The notes under the pieces were generated by a model that was given only the letters and a program-made list of their open reading frames with translations, had not been told where the DNA came from and did not search any database. This document shows, piece after piece, positions 55,086 to 64,000 of a DNA stretch of 64,000 nt. Origin of the DNA: Sandaracinobacteroides saxicola. Its GTDB lineage: Bacteria > Pseudomonadota > Alphaproteobacteria > Sphingomonadales > Sphingomonadaceae. The DNA lies in assembly GCF_014117445.1 (NCBI RefSeq), contig NZ_CP059851.1, positions 62,001-126,000 of the forward strand, read 5' to 3'. Position numbers and translations under genes: made by a program. The stretch's first letter is position 1, and the number at the start of each line of letters is the position of its first letter.

Positions 55086-55736
55086 ATGAAACTGATCATC
55101 GGCAACAAGGCCTATTCGAGCTGGTCGCTGCGCGGCTGGTTGGCGGCGAAACAGTCGGGGCTGCCGTTCGAGGAAGAGGTGGTGTCGATGTATGACGCCG
55201 CCTGGGCGACCCGGCGGGAGACGGCGGATTTCGCGCCCTCGGGCGGGAAGGTGCCGATCCTGTGGGATGGGGATGTGGCGGCGTGGAACGCGCTGGGCAT
55301 CATCCACCATCTGGACGCGAAGACCGGCGGCACGCGCTTCTGGCCGGTGGATGCGGCGGCGCGGGCGTTCGCGGCAAGCATCGCCGCCGAGATGCAGGCA
55401 AGCTTTGCCGCGTTGCGGACGCATTGCAGCATGAATGTGCGGCGGCATTATTCGGGCTGGGCGCTGCATGCCGATGCGGTGGCGGACGTGGCGCGGGTGG
55501 ATGCGCTGTGGCGTGAGGGGCTGGCGCGCTTCGGCGGCCCCTGGCTGGCGGGTGCGGACTATGGCGCGGCGGATATCCTGTTCGCGCCGGTGGCGAGCCG
55601 GTTCACCACCTATGACGTCAGGCTGTCGCCAGCGGCGGAGGCCTATCGGGCGCGGGCGATGGCGCATCCCTGGGTGGCGGAATGGGTTGCCGAGGCGCAC
55701 AAGGAAGCCTGGGTGCTGGACCAGTATGAATATTGA
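55086..55736 (+). CDS. Glutathione S-transferase family protein
   Basis: A 216-residue GST. The N-terminal domain is [20 protein letters not shown] with [21 protein letters not shown], where the Ser run replaces the CPxC of glutaredoxins; the helical domain has [26 protein letters not shown] precedes the ATG. It overlaps or abuts msrB, so redox repair and glutathione chemistry may be co-expressed. The substrate is unknown. Confidence 0.9.
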   Translation: MKLIIGNKAYSSWSLRGWLAAKQSGLPFEEEVVSMYDAAWATRRETADFAPSGGKVPILWDGDVAAWNALGIIHHLDAKTGGTRFWPVDAAARAFAASIAAEMQASFAALRTHCSMNVRRHYSGWALHADAVADVARVDALWREGLARFGGPWLAGADYGAADILFAPVASRFTTYDVRLSPAAEAYRARAMAHPWVAEWVAEAHKEAWVLDQYEY

Positions 55737-55744
55737 GGTGTGTG

Positions 55745-56143
55745 GTGGCTGAGGATTTTCCGGTGCGGTTCAGCGATGCCGAGTGGCGGGCGCGGCTGAC
55801 ACCCGAGCAATATGCGGTGATGCGCGGGCATGGCACGGAGCGGCCGGGGAGTTGCGCGCTGCTGCATGAGAAGCGCGCGGGGGTGTTCCATTGCGTGGGG
55901 TGCGAGCGCGCGCTGTTCGTGAACGGGGAGAAGTTCGAGAGCGGCACGGGCTGGCCGAGCTTTGGCGCGCCACTGGCGGGCGCGACGGCGACGACGGTGG
56001 ATCGCAGTTACGGCATGGTGCGCACCGAGGTGCATTGCGCCAGCTGCGGCAGCCATCTGGGGCATGTGTTCCCTGATGGCCCGCCGCCGACGGGGCTGCG
56101 ATATTGCATCAACGGGGTGGCGTTGCGGTTCGAGGTGGGGTGA
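55745..56143 (+). CDS. msrB: Peptide-methionine (R)-S-oxide reductase
   Basis: A 132-residue MsrB that reduces methionine-R-sulfoxide in proteins. Seen: zinc-site pairs HCVGC and [42 protein letters not shown] with the catalytic Cys in RYCIN. No signal peptide. The start is GTG at 55745 (or 55742), with GAGG just upstream at the GST stop; a TTG at 55733 is less likely. It ends just before a palindromic repeat that separates it from typA. Confidence 0.93.
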   Translation: MAEDFPVRFSDAEWRARLTPEQYAVMRGHGTERPGSCALLHEKRAGVFHCVGCERALFVNGEKFESGTGWPSFGAPLAGATATTVDRSYGMVRTEVHCASCGSHLGHVFPDGPPPTGLRYCINGVALRFEVG

Positions 56144-56155
56144 GGCGGCGAATGC

Positions 56156-56210
56156 GCGTCCCCACCCCCGCTCAGCTTCGCTGAGTCGCCCCTCCCCTGA
56201 AGGGGAGGGG
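56156..56210. repeat. G-rich palindromic repeat between msrB and typA
   Basis: Two stems: CTCAGC / GCTGAG (56171-56176, 56180-56185) and CCCCTCCCC / GGGGAGGGG (56189-56197, 56202-56210) with a TGAA loop. It resembles the element at 63121-63179 and may act as a two-way terminator for these convergent genes. Confidence 0.65.
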
Positions 56211-56211
56211 G

Positions 56212-58041
<1,830 letters not shown>

Positions 58042-58224
58042 GAAACGGGGCCATTCTTTGCGAAAGGGGGAGGTCTTGGCGCGCGGCCATAGCCGAGATG
58101 CTGTATTGCAGCAAGGGCGGGCTGTGGCGTTGCCTTTGGCGCACGCGGGCGATAGGACGGTGGGGGGCGTGGCAAGGCTGTCTCCGCTGGGTCGCATCGG
58201 ACGGAGAGACAGCCCGGGAGACGG

Positions 58225-59103
58225 GTGTTGGTGGACGCTGAACAAGAGGCAGTGACGATCGGCGCGGCGCTGCGCGGCGCACGCGAGGCCGCCGGGCTGA
58301 GTCTGGCGGACGTGGCCGACCGGACCAAGGTGCGGCCGGGGATCCTGAGCCTGATCGAGGCGGACGAGCATGACCGGCTGCCGGCGCTGACCTATAGCCT
58401 GGGGTTCGTGAAGGCCTTTGCCCGCACAGTGGGCATGGATGCCGATGCGGCGGCGGAACGTTACCGGCGGGAGAGCGACAAGACCGCGCCGGTGCCGCAG
58501 CTGAATGACCTGCAACCGCTGGACCAGCGCCGGCTGCCCACGGCGCGGGTGGTAGTGCCGGCGACGGTGCTGGTGGTGATCGTGGTGGGGCTGGCCTGGG
58601 CCTGGGGCATGGGCTGGTTCGACGCGGCGACGCCGCCGCCGCCGGTGGTGGAAGCGCCGGCCGCACCCTCGACACCCGCGGTTGCACCCGCCACGCCGGC
58701 GGGCGTGGTATCGGCGGCGGGGGCACCGGCGGCTGCGGGAGCGGTGCCGGCCGCGCCGCAGGGCGACACCGTGATCCTGACGGCAAACGAGGATGTGTGG
58801 ATGCGGGTCTATGACCGGATGAGCGGGCGCTCGGTGTTCAACGGCACGCTGGGCAAGGGACAGAGTTTCACCGTGCCGCCGGCGGAGGCGGGATGGTTGC
58901 TGCGCGCGGGGCGCGCCGGGGAGTTGACCGTCACCGTGGGTGGCGTGGCGATCCCGCCGCTGGGCGGCCGGGCGCAGGCGGTGAAGCATGTGCCGCTGGA
59001 CGCGGCGGCGCTGCGCGCGCGGGGCGGCGGGGTGGCGGCCGGCGCGCGGGCGGTGGCGCCGGCGGACGCCCAGGCCTCCAACATGCCGACGCCCGTTCAA
59101 TGA
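58225..59103 (+). CDS. rodZ: RodZ-like helix-turn-helix membrane protein
   Basis: A 292-residue RodZ-type cell-shape protein. N-terminal Cro-like domain (GAALRGAREAAGLSLADVAD to SLIEADEHDRLPALTYSLGFV), one membrane helix (VVVPATVLVVIVVGLAWAWG, about 108-127), a Pro-Ala linker, and a periplasmic DUF4115 domain (TVILTANEDVWMRVYDRMSG to FTVPPAEAGWLLRAG). RodZ ties MreB filaments to the elongation machinery. The start is GTG at 58225 with GGGAG upstream; GTG 58231 is an alternative. Its stop overlaps the cpoB start (ATGA). Confidence 0.9.
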   Translation: MLVDAEQEAVTIGAALRGAREAAGLSLADVADRTKVRPGILSLIEADEHDRLPALTYSLGFVKAFARTVGMDADAAAERYRRESDKTAPVPQLNDLQPLDQRRLPTARVVVPATVLVVIVVGLAWAWGMGWFDAATPPPPVVEAPAAPSTPAVAPATPAGVVSAAGAPAAAGAVPAAPQGDTVILTANEDVWMRVYDRMSGRSVFNGTLGKGQSFTVPPAEAGWLLRAGRAGELTVTVGGVAIPPLGGRAQAVKHVPLDAAALRARGGGVAAGARAVAPADAQASNMPTPVQ

Positions 59104-60107
59104 GGGCGGCGTTTCTGGGGCTGATGCTGCTGGCGGCGCCGCTGCCGGCGCAGGAACCGCCGGCCTCGCAAAGGAGCGTGGCGGCAGTGGAGCGGCGGGT
59201 GGGCACGCTGGAAAGCCAGATGCGCGCGGTGCAGCGGCAAGTGTTTCCGGGCGGCGACAAGCGCTTTTTCGAGCCGGAGAATGCGCCGGTGTCGGCCGCG
59301 CCCGCGGCGCCGACGGTGGCGCCGGGAACGCCGGCGACCAGCCCGCTGGTGGACCTGACGGTGCGGGTGGACGCGCTGGAGCGGCAGCAGAAGGCGCTGA
59401 CGGGTCAGGTGGAGCAGTTGCAGTTCCGCACCCGGCAGCTCGATGAGGCGCTGGCGAAGTTCCGGGCGGATGCCGAGTTCCGCATGACCACGCTGGAGGG
59501 CGGAACGCCACCGGGCGGGGCGACGGTGACCCCGCCGGGCGGGGCAGTGGCGCCGCCGCCGGGCGGCATGCCGGCCACCGTGCCCGGGGTGGTGCCGGGG
59601 GCAGTGCCGCCGGCAGGCGCGAAACCGGGCGTGAAACCGGGGGCGCCGGTGGCGAAGCCGGGCACGCCGCCCGCCACCGCGGCGGCGCCGGCGAAACCGG
59701 TGGCGGCGGGCACCCCGGCGGCGGAGGAAGCGGCCTATCGCGCGGCGCTCGCCAAATGGACGGCGAAGGATTATCCGGCGGCGGCGGTGGCGTTGCAGGA
59801 TTTCGTGACCGCCAACCCGAAGGCGGCGCGTGCCGGCCACGCCCAGTTCTGGGCCGGGCGGGCGATGATGGAACAGGGCCAGCATGCGCAGGCGGCGAAG
59901 GCGTTCCTGAGCGGCTATCAGAATTATCCGCGCGGGGAGCGGGCGCCGAACAGCCTGTTGTGGCTGGGCAAGGCGCTGACCGCGATGAAACAGCCGAAGG
60001 CGGCCTGCCAGGCGCTGGACCAGCTGGCGAGCGCCTATCCCGACAAGCTGACGGGGCAGTTGAAGACCGACGCCGACGCGGCGCGGACGGAAGCGAAGTG
60101 CCGATAG
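59100..60107 (+). CDS. cpoB: Cell division coordinator CpoB / YbgF-like TPR protein
   Basis: A 335-residue periplasmic protein: signal peptide (AAFLGLMLLAAPLPAQ), a short coiled coil (VAAVERRVGTLESQMRAVQ and a second at VRVDALERQQKALTGQVEQL), a long Pro-Gly-Ala linker (about 135-215, with GVKPGAPVAKPG), and C-terminal TPRs (EEAAYRAALAKWTAKDYPAA, GHAQFWAGRAMMEQGQHAQA). CpoB/YbgF links the Tol-Pal system and peptidoglycan synthesis during division. Here it is coupled to rodZ rather than tol-pal; the unusually long linker could reach through the periplasm. Confidence 0.9.
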   Translation: MRAAFLGLMLLAAPLPAQEPPASQRSVAAVERRVGTLESQMRAVQRQVFPGGDKRFFEPENAPVSAAPAAPTVAPGTPATSPLVDLTVRVDALERQQKALTGQVEQLQFRTRQLDEALAKFRADAEFRMTTLEGGTPPGGATVTPPGGAVAPPPGGMPATVPGVVPGAVPPAGAKPGVKPGAPVAKPGTPPATAAAPAKPVAAGTPAAEEAAYRAALAKWTAKDYPAAAVALQDFVTANPKAARAGHAQFWAGRAMMEQGQHAQAAKAFLSGYQNYPRGERAPNSLLWLGKALTAMKQPKAACQALDQLASAYPDKLTGQLKTDADAARTEAKCR

Positions 60108-60119
60108 GGAGACAGGCGG

Positions 60120-60455
60120 ATGGCGACGTTCAATCCCGATGTGCCGGTGGTGCAGGCCGATCCGACGGTGGAGGTGACGGTCGGTGCCGCCAATCCGCTG
60201 CCCCTTGGCGCCAACCGCTTCCGGCTGGTGGCGGTGGATGATTCCGGCAATGAATCCGATCCCGCCTTTCTGGACGTGATCGTGCAGGATGTCGGCCGGC
60301 CGACGGCGGTGCTGGACATGGTGGACGGCAATGGCCGGCGCATCGATCCCCGGGTGGCGGCGGGCGCGAGTTTTCGCCTGTCCGGCGCGCGCTCGTCGGA
60401 CGAGGCGCCGGGGCGGATCGTGGAATATCGCTTCACGCTGCTCAGCCGCGACTGA
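60120..60455 (+). CDS. Ig/PKD-like protein, first half of a probable split gene
   Basis: A 111-residue protein without signal peptide. It has one complete beta-sandwich-like repeat (PLGANRFRLVAVDDSGNESDPAFLDVIV, about 28-55) and then the first strands of a second (RPTAVLDMVDGN, GASFRLSGARSSDEAPGRIVEYRF, like the start of a PKD domain) before it stops. The missing last strands are encoded by the next ORF in another frame; the two meet at TGATG. It sits 12 bases after cpoB and before tilS. Function unknown. Confidence 0.6.
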   Translation: MATFNPDVPVVQADPTVEVTVGAANPLPLGANRFRLVAVDDSGNESDPAFLDVIVQDVGRPTAVLDMVDGNGRRIDPRVAAGASFRLSGARSSDEAPGRIVEYRFTLLSRD

Positions 60456-60670
60456 TGCCGCCGGCGCTGCAGCCCGGCGACATCCGGCGGACCGCTTTGC
60501 CCGACATCCGGCTGCGGGCGCCTGACCGGCCCGGGCGGTACCGGGTGCAGCTGATCGTGGTGGACCACCTGGGCCGGGAAAGCGCGCCGGCGGTGCTGCG
60601 GCTGACGGTGGTGCCGGGGCCGGGATGGTGGCCGCGCTTTTGGGACCGGCTGGGGCGATGGAAGCGCTGA
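60455..60670 (+). CDS. PKD-like C-terminal fragment, second half of a probable split gene
   Basis: A 71-residue ORF that starts with the ATG inside TGATG. It has LRAPDRPGRYRVQLIVVDHLGRESAPAVLRLTVV, which reads as the final strands of a PKD-type domain, and ends with an aromatic basic tail GWWPRFWDRLGRWKR. It has no ribosome-binding site of its own, so it would be made by stop-restart coupling, by -1 frameshifting, or not at all if the break is a mutation or sequencing error. Its end overlaps the tilS start by 13 bases. Confidence 0.5.
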   Translation: MPPALQPGDIRRTALPDIRLRAPDRPGRYRVQLIVVDHLGRESAPAVLRLTVVPGPGWWPRFWDRLGRWKR

Positions 60671-61590
60671 CCGGCGCGCTGGCGGCCGGCGTGGGCGAGG
60701 CGGCGGCGCCGTTCGCGCTGGCGGTCTCCGGCGGCCCGGACAGCCTGGCGATGCTGGCGCTGGCGCGGGCGGCATGGGAGCCGGAGGCGCTGCTGGCGTT
60801 GACGGTGGATCATGCGCTGCGCGCGGAGGGGGCGGCGGAAGCGGCGGCGGTTGGCATGCTGTGCCGGCGGTTGGGCATCGGGCACCGGACGCTGCGCTGG
60901 GAGGGGCCGAAGCCCGCGGCGGGCGTGCAGGCGGCGGCGCGGGCGGCGCGCTATGCGCTGATGCGCGATGCGTGCGTGGCGGCGGGGGTGCGCTGGCTGC
61001 TGACGGCGCATACGGCGGATGATGCGGCGGAGACGCTGTTGATGCGGTTGAACCGGGGCGCGGGCGTGCGCGGGCTGGGGGGCATCCGGGCGCGGCGGGA
61101 TTTGGGGGACGGCGTGACGCTGCTGCGGCCCCTGCTGGGGGTGCGTCGGGCGGACCTGCATGCGGCGCTGCCGCCGGACTGGCCGGTGGTGAGCGATCCG
61201 TCCAACGAGGATGCGCGCTTCACGCGGACGGCGGTGCGGCGGCTGCTGGCGGGGGCGGGGTGGCTGGACGCGGCGCGGCTGGCGGACAGCGCGGCGCACC
61301 TGCGGGCGGCGGAGGAGGCGCTGGGCTGGATGGCGGAGCAGGCCTGGCGCGGGCGGGTCGAGCGGCGGGAGGGTACGGCGCTGCTGGATGTGGCGGGGCT
61401 GCCCGAGGAGCTGGCGCGGCGGTTGCTGCTGCGCGCGCTGGGGGAGCCGGAACCAAGGGGGCCGGACCTGGCGCGGTTGATGGCGCGGCTGGCGGCTGGG
61501 GGGCAGGGCACGCTGGGCGCGCGGCAGGTGCGCGTGGCGCGCGACGGGCGCTGGCGGGTGCGACGGGTGGAAATGCCGTCGAACGGCTGA
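60658..61590 (+). CDS. tilS: tRNA(Ile)-lysidine synthase
   Basis: A 310-residue TilS that converts C34 of the AUA-decoding tRNA-Ile to lysidine, an essential step. Seen: the PP-loop ALAVSGGPDSLAML (about 21-34), the VDHALR segment, and TAHTADDAAETLLMRLNRG with GVRGLGGI. The C-terminal domain is short, as in other alphaproteobacteria. The start MEALTGALAAG at 60658 overlaps the preceding ORF and fits the family. FtsH, often next, is not here; a urcA gene follows instead. Confidence 0.95.
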   Translation: MEALTGALAAGVGEAAAPFALAVSGGPDSLAMLALARAAWEPEALLALTVDHALRAEGAAEAAAVGMLCRRLGIGHRTLRWEGPKPAAGVQAAARAARYALMRDACVAAGVRWLLTAHTADDAAETLLMRLNRGAGVRGLGGIRARRDLGDGVTLLRPLLGVRRADLHAALPPDWPVVSDPSNEDARFTRTAVRRLLAGAGWLDAARLADSAAHLRAAEEALGWMAEQAWRGRVERREGTALLDVAGLPEELARRLLLRALGEPEPRGPDLARLMARLAAGGQGTLGARQVRVARDGRWRVRRVEMPSNG

Positions 61591-61729
61591 AATCGGGATT
61601 TCGTCGGGCATCGGTCGGGCAGCCATCGGGCCCGGCCCCTGTCTCGTCGGGCAGGATCGGCGGACAAGGGAGCCACGCCGGAGACGCCGCCAATCCTGGG
61701 GACCCCGGTCGGACGATGGGAGACGAGAG

Positions 61730-62038
61730 ATGACCAGCTTCAAGATGATGATCGCCGCCGTTGCCGCTTTCGGTGCCTTTGCCGCGGTGCAGGCCGAAGG
61801 GGTGAGGTCGGTGAATGTCGAAACCGCCGACCTGAACCTGGCGTCGGCGCGGGGTGTGGCCGAGCTGCACGGCCGGATCGGCGTGGCGGTGAAGGCGGTG
61901 TGCGGCAAGGCCGATGGCCGCGATCTGAACGCAACGGCCGATGTCGCCCGGTGCCGCGCCGAAAGCCTGCGGGCGGCGATGCAATGGGCGGATGCGGTGG
62001 TGGCGCGCCAGGGCGCGACGGTGATCGCCAGCCGCTGA
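61730..62038 (+). CDS. UrcA family protein
   Basis: A 102-residue small exported protein of the UrcA family, known almost only from sphingomonads and caulobacters. Signal peptide (KMMIAAVAAFGAFAAVQA), then SVNVETADLNLASARGVAELHGRI and two cysteines (VCGKAD and ARCRAE) that can form a disulfide. Function unknown. GGGAGACGAG lies before the ATG. The 139 bases upstream hold repeated TCGTCGGGCA segments; a strong terminator follows, so it is probably a single-gene transcript. Confidence 0.92.
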   Translation: MTSFKMMIAAVAAFGAFAAVQAEGVRSVNVETADLNLASARGVAELHGRIGVAVKAVCGKADGRDLNATADVARCRAESLRAAMQWADAVVARQGATVIASR

Positions 62039-62058
62039 GCGCGTGACGGTTGGCGAAG

Positions 62059-62088
62059 CCCCCGGAGCCACCGGCTCCGGGGGTTTTT
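62059..62088 (+). terminator. Terminator after the UrcA gene
   Basis: CCCCCGGAGCC and GGCTCCGGGGG form a perfect 11-bp stem with an ACC loop, followed by TTTTT. It ends five bases before the stop of the convergent cyclophilin gene. Confidence 0.92.
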
Positions 62089-62092
62089 GCCG

Positions 62093-63097
62093 TCAGGGTT
62101 TGGTTCGGATGGGGACGGGGATGTTGCAGATGTCGGCGCCGCCGGCGGGGTGGATGAAGAAGCGGTCGCGGCGGTTGGCGCGGGCGGCGGCGTAAGCGTC
62201 GAAGCTGGCGCTTTCGGTGGAGAGATATTGCAGGCGGGGTTGTTCGGTGGCGGGCAGGTCGCTGGCGAGGCGGATGCGGGTGATGGGCGTGCGTTCGGCC
62301 GGCGTTTCGTAGAAGCCGAGCGGGCCGGTGCCGCGGGGCAGGCTGCTGAGATGTTCGATGCCTTGCACGACCCGGCCGACGAGGGCGATGTTGCGGTCGA
62401 GATGGCGCGGGGCGTGGCCGATGACGGTGTAGAGTTCGGCGCCGCTGCCGGCATCGGGCGGCATGCCGCGGCCGACGCCGACCATGCCGTAGCAGTGGAC
62501 GGGCCAGATGCGCTTGCCGTCTGAGGCGAGGGGCCAGCCGATTACGTTATGCGCGGAGGGGGCATAAGGGTCTTTCGTGGGCTTGGCGCTCTTCAAAAGC
62601 CCTTTCAGCCGAGTTGCGTAAAAAACCTGCAATCCAATGTCGCGGAACTCTTGACCGTCCGTAGGATCGAATGATGTCGTGAAAATCATGCCGATTTTTG
62701 GCGATGCGGTGTATCGGGCATTGGACGTCGACAGGAGGGGCGGCAGTCGTTTTGCTTTTATGGGGTCTTCACCATCAGGGTCGCCCCATTGCGTAACATA
62801 ATTGTCCTGGACCCGGACAATGGCGGTGCCGTCGTACCACGCTGCCCTTGCTAGTCTGCGGACATTGGCGACCCATGGCATGCTGAACGGCAGCGGGATG
62901 AGCTGGATGACGACGCGGCGCGGTTTGTTGGCGAGGGGCGGGAGGTCCATGACGAGGAGGTCGGTGGCGGGGATGGTGATCCAGTCGGCGGCCGGTGCTT
63001 GGGCGACGACCTCATTGGGAGACGGCGCGGGCGGCGCGGCCGCGAGGAGGAGGGGGGCGAGGAGGAGAGCGCCGACGGCCGGGAAGCATGTTTTCAT
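62093..63097 (-). CDS. Exported cyclophilin-type peptidylprolyl isomerase
   Basis: A 334-residue protein with a signal peptide ([20 protein letters not shown]) and a cyclophilin-like domain: [45 protein letters not shown] is the divergent form of the family core, and [31 protein letters not shown] is the C-terminal cyclophilin segment. A long insert lies between them. The middle (about residues 80-182, bases 62550-62860) is clearly less GC-rich than both ends. Its ATG overlaps the stop of the GNAT gene, so it is third in a dgt-GNAT-cyclophilin operon. Confidence 0.85.
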   Translation of the reverse strand: MKTCFPAVGALLLAPLLLAAAPPAPSPNEVVAQAPAADWITIPATDLLVMDLPPLANKPRRVVIQLIPLPFSMPWVANVRRLARAAWYDGTAIVRVQDNYVTQWGDPDGEDPIKAKRLPPLLSTSNARYTASPKIGMIFTTSFDPTDGQEFRDIGLQVFYATRLKGLLKSAKPTKDPYAPSAHNVIGWPLASDGKRIWPVHCYGMVGVGRGMPPDAGSGAELYTVIGHAPRHLDRNIALVGRVVQGIEHLSSLPRGTGPLGFYETPAERTPITRIRLASDLPATEQPRLQYLSTESASFDAYAAARANRRDRFFIHPAGGADICNIPVPIRTKP

Positions 63098-63645
63098 GTT
63101 GGTTCTGCGACCGCGCCGACCCTCACCCCGCACGCGCTGTCGCGCGAGTCGCCCTCTCCCGCAAGGCGGGACAGGGGAGTCCAGCGCATGGCGACGTCGC
63201 AGCGGGCGTATCGTGTGCCGTAGCGGGCCATGATGTCGGCGTCGTGGGTGAAGCCCAGTTTTTCGTAGAGGTGGATGGCCGGCGCGCAGATCCTGTTGGT
63301 GAGCAGGTAAAGGGTGGTGATGCCCATGGTTCGCGCGCGGTCCAGCGCGGCGGCGAGGAGGGCTTCGCCGGCCTTCATGCCCTGGGCGCGGGCGAGCACG
63401 CCCATCTTGGTGAGTTCATAGACGCCGTCGCCGGCCTTCATCAGCGCGACGGTGCCGATGATGCCCAGGTCGGGGTCTTCGGCGAACAGGATGACGCCGC
63501 CGCGGTCGATGATGAGCGTGCGGGGGTTTTCGAGAAGGAGGCGGTCGTTTTCCTCCAGCGTGAACATGCCCTCGATCCATTCGGCGTTGATGGCGTGGAA
63601 TGCGGGGGCGAGGTCGTCGGTGAAATCGCGGATCGTCAGCGTCAT
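63094..63645 (-). CDS. GNAT family N-acetyltransferase
   Basis: A 183-residue acetyl-CoA-dependent N-acetyltransferase. The acetyl-CoA-binding region MGVLARAQGMKAGEALLAAALDRARTMG and the C-terminal LYEKLGFTHD are typical. Homologues would normally end near residue 157 (DVAMRWTP). The remaining 26 or so residues (LSRLAGEGDSRDSACGVRVG and a short end) are the translation of a palindromic repeat. Both ends overlap neighbours by four bases (dgt before, cyclophilin after). Substrate unknown. Confidence 0.88.
   Translation of the reverse strand: MTLTIRDFTDDLAPAFHAINAEWIEGMFTLEENDRLLLENPRTLIIDRGGVILFAEDPDLGIIGTVALMKAGDGVYELTKMGVLARAQGMKAGEALLAAALDRARTMGITTLYLLTNRICAPAIHLYEKLGFTHDADIMARYGTRYARCDVAMRWTPLSRLAGEGDSRDSACGVRVGAVAEPT
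63121..63179. repeat. G-rich palindromic repeat within the 3' end of the GNAT gene
   Basis: CCTCACCCCGCACGCGCTGT, CGCGAGTCGCCCTCTCCCGC and AAGGCGGGACAGGGGAG follow the same layout as the element at 56156-56210 (C-rich block, small stem, GAGTCGCCC, C-rich/G-rich stem). Here it is translated as the C-terminal tail of the acetyltransferase. Confidence 0.65.
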
Positions 63646-64000
63646 GGCGTCATGTCTGGCCGAAAGGGCTGGCTGCCGTAAAGGCGCTTGTGTTCATTCA
63701 GCGCGAAACGGTCGGTCATGCCGGCGATATAATCCGCGATGTGGCGGGCGCGGGCGGGGTCGCCCTCGGGCAGCGTCTCGAACCAGCGGTCGGGCAGGGT
63801 GGCGGGGTCGGCGCGGAAGCCGGCGAACAGCGCGGTGACGACGGCGGCCGCGGGCTCGCGCACGGCGTTGACGCTGGGGTGGGTGTAAAGCGCGCGGCGG
63901 AGGAAGGCTTTCAGCGCGCGGTCGTGCGGGGCGAAGGCGGCGGAGAAGCGCGCGATGGTTTGCCCGGCGCCGCGGATGTCGTCGGGGTGGCGGGGGTCGA
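63642..64000 (-). CDS. dgt: Deoxyguanosinetriphosphate triphosphohydrolase, C-terminal part (partial)
   Basis: About 119 C-terminal codons; the frame is open through the right window edge. The sequence FLRRALYTHPSVNAVREPAA, then VVTALFAGFRADPATLP and HIADYIAGMTDRFALNEHKRLYG is the typical end of Dgt-type HD phosphohydrolases, which remove triphosphate from dGTP. The HD motif lies outside the window. Its stop overlaps the GNAT start by four bases (ATGA). Confidence 0.85.
   Translation of the reverse strand, partial: DPRHPDDIRGAGQTIARFSAAFAPHDRALKAFLRRALYTHPSVNAVREPAAAVVTALFAGFRADPATLPDRWFETLPEGDPARARHIADYIAGMTDRFALNEHKRLYGSQPFRPDMTP

Noticed and set aside
58042-59511. N-terminal extension of typA to a 1099-residue protein
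   Set aside because: The added part is antisense to rodZ and cpoB; TypA proteins start at the MALRNVAIIAHVDHG segment.

Overview
The window is a dense, very GC-rich bacterial chromosome segment from an alphaproteobacterium, most likely Sphingomonadales. The grounds are an UrcA-family protein, a PEPxxWA-CTERM surface protein, a SphA-type outer membrane protein, a sphingomonad-type TonB receptor, TrmFO instead of TrmA, HslV with a short propeptide, and G-rich palindromic intergenic repeats of the kind common in that order. The genus cannot be told from the window. No rRNA, tRNA, CRISPR array, insertion sequence or prophage was seen.

Layout. 1-7.7 kb: a minus-strand block with thymidine kinase, a cytochrome c'/cytochrome b561 pair, a thiamine-diphosphate enzyme coupled to an M20 peptidase, the electron transfer flavoprotein (etfB-etfA) and an exported HisC-like aminotransferase. 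7.7-9.25 kb: a gene-poor patch with hairpins, then a VapBC-type toxin-antitoxin pair and an AT-rich small membrane protein, the clearest small island. 9.4-14.3 kb: SDR dehydrogenase divergent from an MFS transporter and a TonB-dependent receptor. 14.4-27.7 kb: trmFO, M28 peptidase, PEP-CTERM protein, crotonase-fold enzyme, TauE/SafE with a TIGR02186 protein, aminopeptidase N, a double M16 peptidase and a GPH-type sugar transporter. 27.8-34.9 kb: a flippase, a membrane-anchored patatin, a DUF2157 protein and the hslVU protease. 35-39.1 kb: a minus-strand TetR-led operon (SRPBCC, GST, two glyoxalase-fold proteins, DUF1428) with a perfect palindromic operator over its promoter, and a DsbA-fold isomerase upstream. 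39.2-45.3 kb: a DUF3604 / parvulin-like / HupE operon and two outer-membrane barrels facing each other across a 145-bp hairpin. 45.5-56.1 kb: polA, an orphan cysteine-containing gene of low GC, a YbaY lipoprotein-like gene, a decayed MNT-HEPN module, truB-rpsO-pnp, a periplasmic protein, GST and msrB. 56.2-64 kb: typA, then rodZ, cpoB, a split PKD-like gene, tilS, urcA, and a minus-strand dgt / GNAT / cyclophilin operon cut by the window edge.

Most of the window is core housekeeping (translation and RNA decay: truB-rpsO-pnp, typA, tilS, trmFO; proteostasis: hslVU, pepN, M16, M28; envelope: rodZ, cpoB). The unusual parts are: (i) a palindromic repeat family that sits between genes but also inside two coding regions, (ii) a nonsense-broken HEPN toxin overlapping truB, (iii) a PKD-like fold apparently split over two ORFs that meet at TGATG, (iv) the autoregulated TetR detoxification operon with a predicted leaderless start, (v) the DUF3604/HupE operon of unknown purpose, and (vi) two AT-rich orphan genes. 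I found no clear multi-gene system of a wholly new kind; the DUF3604 operon and the two orphans are the best places to look.
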